A stretch of 64,000 nucleotides of DNA from Nonomuraea maritima (GTDB taxonomy: Bacteria; Actinomycetota; Actinomycetes; Streptosporangiales; Streptosporangiaceae), in contig NZ_FNFB01000003.1 in NCBI RefSeq assembly GCF_900100395.1, positions 248,001 to 312,000 on the forward strand, read 5' to 3'. This document shows, piece by piece, positions 33,242-40,922 of the stretch; position 1 is the stretch's first letter; every line of letters starts with the position of its first letter. The notes beneath the pieces were generated by a model, which made no database searches, was not told the DNA's origin, and worked only from the letters and a program-made list of their open reading frames with translations. A program made the translations under genes and the position numbers.

Positions 33242-33904
33242 CTACGGAAGTTCGGAGAAACGGTCGATCTGCTCGGTGGTGCCGGAGACGAGCACCACGT
33301 CGCCGTAGGACAGCTCGGTCTCCGCGGTGGCGTACGTGAACTCCTCACCCCGGGGCTTGACCGCGACGATGGTGACGCCGTACTTGCGGCGCAGGTTGGA
33401 GCGGCCGAGGGGCACGCCGACGTACTCCTTCGGCGGCGCGGTCTTCGCCAGCGCGAAGTTCTCGTCGACCTGCATGTAGTCGAGCATGCGCCCGCTCACC
33501 AGGTGGGCCACCCGCTCGCCCATGTCGTGCTCGGGGAAGACGACGTGGTGGGCCCCGATGCGGCTCAGGATGCGGCCGTGCTGGGTGCTGATCGCCTTGG
33601 CCCAGATGTCGTTGATCTCCAGCTCCACCAGCAGCGACGTGGTGAGGATGCTGGCCTCGATGTCGCCGCCCACGGCCACCACCGCCTGGTAGAAGTCGGG
33701 CACGCCGAGCTGGCGCAGGGCCTCCATGTCGGTGGCGTCGGCGGTCGCGATCTGGGTGATCTGCCCCGCCAGGCTCTGGGTGATCTTGGGCCGGTTGTCG
33801 ATGGCCAGGACCTCGGTGCCGCGCCGGGTGAGCTCCAGCGCCAGTGACGTGCCGAACCGGCCCAGGCCGATGACGACCACCGGGTCGCCTTTGTACTCAG
33901 CCAA
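33242..33904 (-). CDS. ktrA: KtrA/TrkA-type RCK potassium-channel regulatory protein
   Basis: A 220-aa protein. The RCK_N Rossmann domain has VVVIGLGRFGTSLALEL (the NAD/nucleotide loop GLGRFG) and ATADATDMEALRQLG. The RCK_C domain occupies about 135-220. It controls a K+ channel or transporter by ligand-gated conformational change. No KtrB or TrkH membrane subunit is adjacent, so the partner is elsewhere. TTG start with GAGGAG about 10 nt upstream. Confidence 0.88.
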   Translation of the reverse strand: MAEYKGDPVVVIGLGRFGTSLALELTRRGTEVLAIDNRPKITQSLAGQITQIATADATDMEALRQLGVPDFYQAVVAVGGDIEASILTTSLLVELEINDIWAKAISTQHGRILSRIGAHHVVFPEHDMGERVAHLVSGRMLDYMQVDENFALAKTAPPKEYVGVPLGRSNLRRKYGVTIVAVKPRGEEFTYATAETELSYGDVVLVSGTTEQIDRFSELP

Positions 33905-34109
33905 CGGTGACTCGCTCCTCAGGGGGTGGTAACGCCTCCCGTGAGGCCTTCGGCCGATGCTCGGTGCCGGCCGTTCCCCCGGGCGCGTGGCCTACCGTAA
34001 CAGGCCCGGTGAGCGCCAGAGCACCCACGTGTCCTTGACGGGGAAACCATGCCTTCTTGACGCTCGCGTCTCGCGCGGCGAGATGGCCGGTTGTGGCACT
34101 GTGGTCGGT

Positions 34110-34703
34110 ATGTCCGACGAGTTAGCTCTGCCCCTGTCCGTGGACGAGGCCGTCGCCGCCGAGAAGTCCGGTCGGCGGCTGAAGTACCTCTACTTCTGGG
34201 GGCATCGGCCCGCGCGTGGCGGCGGGGTCGGGCCCGGGTGCCTGAGTCAGTGGTGGCCGGGCGCCTTCAGCGAGGACGGGCACACGTACGCCTCCGCCGA
34301 GCACTACATGATGGCGCACAAGGCCTGGCTGTTCGGCGACGAGGCGAGCGCGGCGGCGATCCTCGCGGCCGGGCACCCGAGGGACGCCAAGAACCTGGGC
34401 CGCGCCGTACGCGGGTTCGACCAGGCGGTGTGGGAGTCGCGCCGCTTCGACATCGTGGTACGGGGAAACGTCGCCAAGTTCGGTCAGCAGCCGGAGCTGC
34501 TCGGCTTCCTCCTGTCCACCGGCGACCGGGTGCTGGTGGAGGCGAGCCCGCACGACCGGGTGTGGGGCATCGGCCTGTCCGCCGGCGACGACCGCGCCGC
34601 CTCGCCGACGACCTGGCAGGGACTCAACCTGCTCGGCTTCGCCCTGATGTCCGCCCGCACCACCCTCCGCGCGAACCACCCCACCGACCTCCGCACCACC
34701 TGA
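34110..34703 (+). CDS. NADAR-family protein (ADP-ribose-related N-glycosidase, YbiA-like)
   Basis: A 197-aa protein with NADAR hallmarks: YFWGHRP, LSQWWPGAF, the catalytic-region HTYASAEHYMMAHKAWLFGD, PRDAKNLGRAVRGFD, FDIVVRGNVAKFGQQPELLGFLLSTGDRVLVEASPHDRVWGIGL. NADAR enzymes remove ADP-ribose or cleave N-glycosidic bonds in riboflavin- or NAD-derived metabolites and ADP-ribosylated DNA. It is convergent with a KptA-type enzyme that also produces an ADP-ribose compound. The ribosome-binding site is weak; ATG 34083 is an alternative. Confidence 0.9.
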   Translation: MSDELALPLSVDEAVAAEKSGRRLKYLYFWGHRPARGGGVGPGCLSQWWPGAFSEDGHTYASAEHYMMAHKAWLFGDEASAAAILAAGHPRDAKNLGRAVRGFDQAVWESRRFDIVVRGNVAKFGQQPELLGFLLSTGDRVLVEASPHDRVWGIGLSAGDDRAASPTTWQGLNLLGFALMSARTTLRANHPTDLRTT

Positions 34704-34726
34704 GGTCCCGCGACAGCGCGAAGAGG

Positions 34727-35278
34727 TCAGGAGGGGAAGAGCAGGTAGGGCGGTGGGACGTGGTCCACCAGCCAGACGCCGTTCGCGCTGCACCGGAACG
34801 CGTACCCGTCGGCGTGCATCCTCCCGGCCGCCACCACCAGCACCACGGGGACGCCCCGGCGCGCCCCCACCCGCGTCGCCGTCTCCCGATCAGGCGACAG
34901 ATGGACGTGGTGCCGGCTCATCGGCCGCAGGCCGTCGTCCCTGATCGCGGCGAGAAACCGTCCGACGGTGCCGTGGTACAGCACCGCGGGCGGCTCCGCC
35001 CGCGCGAGCCCGAGGTCCACGGGCACGCTGTGCCCCTGGTTGGCGCGGATCCGCCCGCCCTCCAGCGCGTGACGGCGCTTGGCGTCAGCGGCGACGACCT
35101 CCCGCAGTTCCTCTTCGGTGATCGGGAAGCCGTCCTCGGCGGCGGCCCGCAGCAACGTCTCCACCTCGACCCAGCCGCCACTGTCGAGCACGAGCCCGAT
35201 GGCCTGCGGATCGTGCCGGAGATGCCGGGAGAGGTACTTGGAAATGCGCGTGATGCGCTGCTCGTCCATTGATGCCAT
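34727..35278 (-). CDS. kptA: RNA 2'-phosphotransferase (KptA/Tpt1)
   Basis: A 183-aa protein with the family start SKYLSRHLRHDPQAIGLVLDSGGWVEV, the winged-helix middle RHALEGGRIRANQGHSVPVDL and the catalytic lobe LYHGTVGRFLAAIRDDGLRPMSRHHVHLSPD...ATRVGARRGVPVVLVV. Tpt1 transfers an internal 2'-phosphate from RNA to NAD+, yielding ADP-ribose 1'',2''-cyclic phosphate; its bacterial role is unclear. ATG 35278, with an internal ATG at 35269, is 24 bp from the convergent NADAR stop and diverges from an unknown gene. Confidence 0.92.
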   Translation of the reverse strand: MASMDEQRITRISKYLSRHLRHDPQAIGLVLDSGGWVEVETLLRAAAEDGFPITEEELREVVAADAKRRHALEGGRIRANQGHSVPVDLGLARAEPPAVLYHGTVGRFLAAIRDDGLRPMSRHHVHLSPDRETATRVGARRGVPVVLVVAAGRMHADGYAFRCSANGVWLVDHVPPPYLLFPS

Positions 35279-35365
35279 CGTGCCGTGGAACGGCTGGAGT
35301 GCCAACAGGTGACGAAAGAGTCTCAACCTTCTCGCGGCATCGGGCCGGCATGAGATTTTGGTCCG

Positions 35366-35962
35366 GTGACCGCGCAGATCCCGGACACCATCGACATCGA
35401 CGGCAGCCCGCACGCCCTGGCCGCCGTCGACGGTGACCCGCTTTTCGACCCCGTTGGACACGACGTCTTCCCGGGACCGTTCCACACGGGCTGCCACCGC
35501 GGCTACGTCTGCGGCTACTCGATCGCGGACGACCGCCTGACGCTGCGGGAGCTGGTGCTCGGCCAGCACGCGACGGTGGCGGGCCGTCCCATCTCACCCG
35601 GCGCCACCGTCTTCGGCGCGAGCGTCACCGAGGACGCCGGCGACGGGTCGTACACCGCGGCCCCGCTGAGCGTGCACGTCCCGTTCTCGGGCAGGCTGCT
35701 CGCCGGACGCGGCATCATCGAGCACCTGCACGTCGACATGGGGTTCGCGCCCGGCTGGAGGTACGCGCGCGTGGTCGAGGTCGTCCTCGACGCGGGCCAC
35801 GTGGTCGCCCGCGTCGACCGTTCCGCGGAGGTGGCGGCGGTGCGCGACGCCGTGCTCGACGGCGTCATCCCCGACCCGGACGGCGACCCGCGCGGCGCCG
35901 GCTGGGTCAGACGCACCTTCACCCTCACCTACGACCGCACCTTCCCCCCCACCCACCGCTAG
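35366..35962 (+). CDS. Conserved protein of unknown function
   Basis: A 198-aa soluble protein from GTG 35366, divergent from kptA by 87 bp. It is beta-rich (ATVAGRPISPGATVFGASVTEDAGDG, SYTAAPLSVHVPFSGRLLAGRGIIEHLHVDMGF). The N-terminal half has two Cys in HTGCHRGYVCGY. No catalytic pattern I can name. Codon usage is like its neighbours. Confidence 0.65.
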   Translation: MTAQIPDTIDIDGSPHALAAVDGDPLFDPVGHDVFPGPFHTGCHRGYVCGYSIADDRLTLRELVLGQHATVAGRPISPGATVFGASVTEDAGDGSYTAAPLSVHVPFSGRLLAGRGIIEHLHVDMGFAPGWRYARVVEVVLDAGHVVARVDRSAEVAAVRDAVLDGVIPDPDGDPRGAGWVRRTFTLTYDRTFPPTHR

Positions 35963-36039
35963 CCCCCCGGCCGCGGGTTCGCGCCTGCCCGCCGCCGGCA
36001 CCCGCACGACGGTCGGAAGCGCGAGGTTCCGGCTGAGGG

Positions 36040-38202
36040 TCAGGAGCTCAGGGCGAGGGTGAGGCGGCGGGGGAGGCCGGTGTTGCGGGGGTGGCCCAGA
36101 CGGTGGACGGCCAGTTCGAGGGCCTCTCGTTGGCCTACCAGGACGACCCAGGCCTTGGCCCGGGTCACCAGGGTGTAGAGGAGCTTGCGGCGCAGCATGA
36201 TGCCGCCGGACTCGGCCACGATCGGCGCCACCACGAACGGGTACTCGCTGCCCTGCGACCGGTGCACGCTGATCGCGTAGGCGTGGGTCAGGTCGTCGAG
36301 CTCGTCGAAGCCGTAGCGGACCGTCTCGCCGTCGTCGGTGCGGATGTCGATCGCGCGCTCCTCTCGCACCACCGCGGTCACCGTGCCGGTCTCGCCGTTG
36401 AAGACGCCCTTGTCGTAGTTGTTGCGGATGGGCATCACCCGGTCGCCCACCCGGAACACCGTCGCCCCCGACCAGTGCTCGGGCTTGTCGTCGGCGGCCG
36501 GGTTGAGCTGGTCCTGGATGAGCCGCCCGAGGGCGGTGGCGCCCGTCTCGCCCTTGCGCATCGGGCACAGCACCTGAACCTGCCCGGGCGGCACCCCCTG
36601 CTTGCGCGGGATCGCCACCATCGCCAGGTGGGCGACCCGCCGCGCCACCTGAGCCGGATCGTCGAGCTCCTCGAACCAGAACCCGCCGCCGCCCGGAAGC
36701 CCGGGCAGGCGGCCGGCGCGCACCCGGTGGGCGGCGTCGACGATGCCGCTGCCGTCGGCCTGCCGGAAGACGTGGGTGAGGTGCACGCGCGGGATCGCCG
36801 GCACCCGCAGCAGGTCGGCCAGGACGTCGCCGGCGCCGATGCTCGGCAGCTGGTCGGCGTCGCCGATGAGCAGCAGGTGGCTGCCGGGCCGCACGGCGGC
36901 GGTGAGCCGGGTGGCGAGGTGGAGGTCGAGCATGGACGCCTCGTCGACCACGACCAGGTCGGCCTGCGAGGGCCGCTCGTCGAACAGCGTCTCGGGGTCG
37001 GGGTCGGGCTGCTGGGCGAGCATGCGGTGGACGGTCATCGCCGGCATGCCGGTCAGCTCCGACAGCCGTTTGGCCGCCTTGCCGGTCGGCGCGGTCAGCG
37101 TGACCGAGCCCCCCGCGGCCCGCACCGTGGCCGCGACGGCCTTGACGGTGTGGCTCTTGCCGCACCCCGGACCACCCGTGATGATCGACACCGTGCTCGT
37201 CAGCGCCATGGTGACCGCCGCGCGCTGGTCGTCGTGGAGCGCCGGGTCTTCGTCGTAGGAGCGCAGCGGCAGCGTCGAGCGGGCCCGGCACAGCGCGGCG
37301 AGCTGCGCGGTCAGTGCCGTCTCGCGACTGTGGACGTGTTTCGGGTACGCCACCACCTGCTCGGGACGGTCGGGTGACGTCTCCAGCACCAGCCGCCGCT
37401 CGGCCGCCAGCGCGTCGACCACCGGGCGCACCAGCTCGTGGTCCTGCTCGATCAGCTCGGCGGCCTCGCGCACCAGCGCCGGCACCGGTACGAAGCAGTG
37501 GCCGTCGCGGCTGCCCGCCGCCTCCAGCCGGTCGAGCAGCGCCGCCCTGACCCGCTGCGGGCTGCGCTCGGGCACCCCGGCCTGCAGGGCGATGCGGTCG
37601 GCGACGCGGAACGCGACGCCCCTGACCCGGCCGATGAGGCGGTAAGGGTCGGTGGCCAGCACCTCGTCGGCGTCGGCGCCGAACACCTGGTAGATCTTGG
37701 TGGCCAGCAGCGGGCTCACCCCGAGCCCCTGCAGCGTCACCATGAGCGCGGCGATGGCCTTCTGCTCCTGCCACGCCTGCACGATCTGCGCCTGCCGCAG
37801 CGGCCCGATGTTGACGACCTCGGTGAGCCGTTCCGGCTCGGCATCGATGACCTTGAGCGTGTGCTCCCCGAAGTGGTCGACGATCGCGTACGCCAGCCGT
37901 GGCCCGATGCCGCGGATCAGCCCCGAGCCGAGGTAGACGCGGATGGCCCGCACCGACGACGGCGTGACCCGCTCGCACTCGGTGACCGCGAACCGGCGGC
38001 CGTACCGGGGATGGGTGCTCCAGTCGCCGAGCAGCCGCAGCGTCTCGCCGGGCTGCACCCCCGCGAGGGCGCGCCCGGTCGCCACGAAAGCCGGCACGCC
38101 GTCGGCGCTCATGCGCGCCACGGTGTACGCGTCCTCGCGGACGTAGACGAGCTGTTCGACCGACGCCTCCACACCAGAGATCCAACCACCTGCCACCGAC
38201 AA
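36040..38202 (-). CDS. recD2: RecD2-type ATP-dependent DNA helicase
   Basis: A 720-aa superfamily 1B helicase. The N-terminal RecD2 domain (EQLVYVREDAYTVARM) is followed by HhH-like regions (GLIRGIGPRLAYAIVDHFG; NIGPLRQAQIVQAW). The motor has Walker A TGGPGCGKSHT near residue 342, Walker B DLVVVDEASMLDL, motif III LLIGDADQLPSIGAGDVLAD, HVFRQ, and the C-terminal motif ISVHRSQGSEYP. It unwinds 5'-3' independently of RecBC. The start is uncertain: TTG 38202, or GTG 38172, where the family's VEASVEQ begins. It is 12 bp downstream of ackA on the same strand. Confidence 0.93.
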   Translation of the reverse strand: MSVAGGWISGVEASVEQLVYVREDAYTVARMSADGVPAFVATGRALAGVQPGETLRLLGDWSTHPRYGRRFAVTECERVTPSSVRAIRVYLGSGLIRGIGPRLAYAIVDHFGEHTLKVIDAEPERLTEVVNIGPLRQAQIVQAWQEQKAIAALMVTLQGLGVSPLLATKIYQVFGADADEVLATDPYRLIGRVRGVAFRVADRIALQAGVPERSPQRVRAALLDRLEAAGSRDGHCFVPVPALVREAAELIEQDHELVRPVVDALAAERRLVLETSPDRPEQVVAYPKHVHSRETALTAQLAALCRARSTLPLRSYDEDPALHDDQRAAVTMALTSTVSIITGGPGCGKSHTVKAVAATVRAAGGSVTLTAPTGKAAKRLSELTGMPAMTVHRMLAQQPDPDPETLFDERPSQADLVVVDEASMLDLHLATRLTAAVRPGSHLLLIGDADQLPSIGAGDVLADLLRVPAIPRVHLTHVFRQADGSGIVDAAHRVRAGRLPGLPGGGGFWFEELDDPAQVARRVAHLAMVAIPRKQGVPPGQVQVLCPMRKGETGATALGRLIQDQLNPAADDKPEHWSGATVFRVGDRVMPIRNNYDKGVFNGETGTVTAVVREERAIDIRTDDGETVRYGFDELDDLTHAYAISVHRSQGSEYPFVVAPIVAESGGIMLRRKLLYTLVTRAKAWVVLVGQREALELAVHRLGHPRNTGLPRRLTLALSS

Positions 38203-38214
38203 ACGGCGCGGCCG

Positions 38215-39360
38215 TCAGACGACCTCCGCCGCCAGGACCGCCAGGCATTCGCGGGCGAGCTGGAGTTCCTCCCGCACCTGCACCACGAGGACGGGCACGG
38301 CGGCGTCGTACGGGCTGACCGGCCCGTCGTCGGGACGGTTGCCGCGCACCGGCGGCCGGACGCCGAGCAGGCCGAGGCGGCGGCACACGGCCTCGCGCAC
38401 CTCGGGCTGGTCCCAGCCGATCTCGCCGGTGAACACGAGCGCGTCGACCCGCGCGAGCGAGGTGGCGGAGGCGGCGATCTCCCTGGCGACCCGGTGGGCG
38501 AAGACGCGCAGCGCGAGGGCGGCGGCCGCGTCGCCGTCCCGCTCGGCCGCGACCAGGTCGCGGGTGTCGCCGGAACGTCCGTCCGACAGGCCGAGCAGCC
38601 CCGAGCGGCGTTCGAGGCCGTCGGTGAGCTCCTCCAGCGACAGGTGGCCCTGCGCCAGCAGCCAGGTCAGCATCCCCGGGTCGACGCTGCCCGAGCGCCT
38701 GCTCATGGGCAGCCCGTCGAGCGGCGTGAACCCCATCGAGGTGTCGAGGCTGCGCCCGCCCGACACCGCGCACACCGAGCAGCCGCCGCCCAGGTGCGCC
38801 AGCACGAGCTCCAGCTCGTCCACCGGACGGCCGAGCAGCTCGGCCACCCGGTCGGTGGCCCACGCGTACGACAGGCCGTGGAAGCCGTAGCGGCGCAGGC
38901 CGTGCCGTTCGCGCCACTCGCGCGGCAGCGGGTACGTGGCGGCCGCGTCCGGCAGGCCGGCGTGGAAGGCGGTGTCGGGGCAGATCACGTGCGGCACGGC
39001 AGGGAGCTGCTCGCGGGCCGCCTCCAGCAGCGCGAGCGCGGGCGGCAGGTGCAGCGGCGCCAGGGGGACGAGGCCGCGCAGCGCGTCCGCCGTCTCGTCG
39101 TCGGCCACCGCCGGCTGCGAGAGCAGGTCGCCGCCGTGGACGACGCGGTGCGCCACCGCCCGGACGTCGCGGTCGAAGTGCCCGCCGAGGAACGACGCCA
39201 GCTCCTCACTGGCCGAACCCGGTTCGACGGCCCGCTCGGAGCGCGCGCTGTCGATCACGCAGCCGCCCTGCACGAGGTCGAGGCGCAGGCTGGAGGAGCC
39301 CGCGTTGACCGTGAGGATCGCCGCGGGTTCGCCCGTCTCCGCATCCGGTGCCCAGCCCAT
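38215..39360 (-). CDS. ackA: Acetate kinase
   Basis: A 381-aa ASKHA kinase converting acetate and ATP to acetyl-phosphate. Motifs are LTVNAGSSSLRLD (1st phosphate loop), VAHRVVHGG (catalytic Arg region), CPDTAFHAGLP, RRYGFHGLSY (catalytic His), LAHLGGGCSV, DTSMGFTPLDGLPMSRRSGSVDPG and the Mg-binding REELQLARE near the end. The ATP-site segment usually read G-x-GEN reads EIGWDQPEVRE here, a departure from the family consensus. It is shorter than the usual ~400 aa. No phosphotransacetylase is adjacent. ATG 39360; divergent from paoA. Confidence 0.9.
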   Translation of the reverse strand: MGWAPDAETGEPAAILTVNAGSSSLRLDLVQGGCVIDSARSERAVEPGSASEELASFLGGHFDRDVRAVAHRVVHGGDLLSQPAVADDETADALRGLVPLAPLHLPPALALLEAAREQLPAVPHVICPDTAFHAGLPDAAATYPLPREWRERHGLRRYGFHGLSYAWATDRVAELLGRPVDELELVLAHLGGGCSVCAVSGGRSLDTSMGFTPLDGLPMSRRSGSVDPGMLTWLLAQGHLSLEELTDGLERRSGLLGLSDGRSGDTRDLVAAERDGDAAAALALRVFAHRVAREIAASATSLARVDALVFTGEIGWDQPEVREAVCRRLGLLGVRPPVRGNRPDDGPVSPYDAAVPVLVVQVREELQLARECLAVLAAEVV

Positions 39361-39465
39361 GCCCGCCCGGCTACCCGCCCGTACCGGCGCGAAACGAATG
39401 TCGGGAACGGCCGCTTTACCGTGGTCTGGGGTTGCCTCTTTTGCCCCCCGGGTAGGCGATGCGCC

Positions 39466-39954
39466 ATGGAGATCACGCTGCAGGTGAACGGGAAAGCCCG
39501 CACGGTGGACGTGGACCCGCGGATATCGCTTCTCGACCTGCTGCGGGAGCGACTCGGGCTGATCGGCGCCAAGAAGGGCTGCGATCACGGCCAGTGCGGC
39601 GCCTGCACGGTCCTGCTCGACGGTCGGCGCGCCCTGTCGTGCCTGGCGCTGGCGGTGGCGGTGGAGGGCCGCGCCGTCACCACCGTCGAGGGGCTCGCGT
39701 CAGGCGACGACCTGCACCCCCTGCAGGCGGCCTTCATCGAGCACGACGCCTTCCAGTGCGGCTACTGCACCCCTGGCCAGCTCTGCTCGGCGGCCGGGAT
39801 GCTGGACGAGCCGGGCCCGAGCGCCGTCACCGAGGACCTCCGCACCGACCCCGGCCTGACACCCGACGAGATCAGGGAGCGCATGAGCGGCAACCTGTGC
39901 CGGTGCGGCGCGTACGTCAACATCGTCAGCGCGATCTCCGAGGTGGCCAGGTGA
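39466..39954 (+). CDS. paoA: Aldehyde oxidoreductase [2Fe-2S] subunit (PaoA/YagT-like)
   Basis: A 162-aa ferredoxin-like subunit of a xanthine-oxidase-family molybdoenzyme. Cluster ligands lie in GCDHGQCGACTVLLDG and a downstream Cys, and in FQCGYCTPGQ...GNLCRCGAYVNI. It lacks the Tat signal of E. coli PaoA, so the complex is probably cytoplasmic. The start codon lies right behind a C-rich leader. It overlaps paoB by GTGA. Confidence 0.92.
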   Translation: MEITLQVNGKARTVDVDPRISLLDLLRERLGLIGAKKGCDHGQCGACTVLLDGRRALSCLALAVAVEGRAVTTVEGLASGDDLHPLQAAFIEHDAFQCGYCTPGQLCSAAGMLDEPGPSAVTEDLRTDPGLTPDEIRERMSGNLCRCGAYVNIVSAISEVAR

Positions 39955-40922
39955 AGACCTTCGACTACGCCCGCGCGGACTCCGCGGCCGAGGCCGTGCG
40001 CGACCACGCACCGGGCACCATGTATCTCGGCGGCGGCACCAACCTGGTCGACCTCATGCGGCTGGGCGTGGCCGAGCCCGACCGGCTGGTGGACGTGAGC
40101 CGCCTGCCGCTCGACCGGATCGAGCAGGCGGGCGACCGCGTCCGCATCGGCGCGACCGTGCGCAACAGCGACCTCGCGGCCGACCCTGGAATCCGCGCGC
40201 GCTACCCCATGCTGGCCAGGGCGGTGCTGACGGGGGCGTCGGGGCAGGTGCGCAACGTCGCCACGGTCGCCGGCAACCTGCTGCAGCGCACCCGGTGCGC
40301 GTACTTCCAGGACGTCACCCGGCCGTGCAACAAGCGCCGGCCGGGCTCGGGCTGCCCGGCGATCGCGGGCGACCACACCAACCTGGCGATCATGGGCGCG
40401 TCCGAGGCGTGCGTGGCCACCCACCCGTCCGACATGGCGGTGGCGCTGACGGCGCTCGGGGCCGAGGTCCACGTGACGGGGACGGGCGGCGACCGCGTCA
40501 TACCGATGCCGGGGCTGCACCGCCTGCCCGGCGACGAGCCGGAACGCGACACCGTCCTCGAGCCCGGCGAGCTCATCGTCGCCGTCGAGCTGCCGCCACC
40601 GCCGCCCGGCGCGATGGTGTACCGGAAGGTGCGCGAGCGGGCGTCGTTCGCGTTCGCGCTGGTGTCCATCGCCGCGGCGCTGGACGTCGGCGCCGACGGC
40701 ACGGTCGCCGGCTGCCGCATCGCCCTCGGCGGCCTGGCGCACGTGCCCTGGCGGGCCGAGCGCGCCGAGCAGGCCCTGCTCGGCGGGCCCGCGACCGGCG
40801 AGGCGTTCCTGCGGGCCGCCGAGGCCGAGCTCGAACAGGCCAGTCCGCTGCCGCGCAACGCCTACAAGGTGCCGCTGACGCGCAACCTGATCGTCTCCAC
40901 GCTCGAGGGGCTGGCATCGTGA
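39951..40922 (+). CDS. paoB: Aldehyde oxidoreductase FAD-binding subunit (PaoB/YagS-like)
   Basis: A 323-aa FAD-binding subunit. FAD loops are LGGGTNLVDLMRLGV and the TVAGN-type ATVAGNLLQRTRC. It also has the extra iron-sulfur cysteines seen in PaoB (RTRCAYFQDVTRPCNKRRPG with SGC next), which distinguish it from ordinary xanthine-dehydrogenase FAD subunits. It transfers electrons from the molybdenum subunit to an acceptor. Overlaps at both ends show a single operon. Confidence 0.92.
   Translation: MKTFDYARADSAAEAVRDHAPGTMYLGGGTNLVDLMRLGVAEPDRLVDVSRLPLDRIEQAGDRVRIGATVRNSDLAADPGIRARYPMLARAVLTGASGQVRNVATVAGNLLQRTRCAYFQDVTRPCNKRRPGSGCPAIAGDHTNLAIMGASEACVATHPSDMAVALTALGAEVHVTGTGGDRVIPMPGLHRLPGDEPERDTVLEPGELIVAVELPPPPPGAMVYRKVRERASFAFALVSIAAALDVGADGTVAGCRIALGGLAHVPWRAERAEQALLGGPATGEAFLRAAEAELEQASPLPRNAYKVPLTRNLIVSTLEGLAS

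Noticed and set aside
35594..38917. 1107-codon minus-strand ORF
   Set aside because: Out-of-frame shadow of recD2 and ackA on the same strand; Arg/Pro/Gly repeats only.
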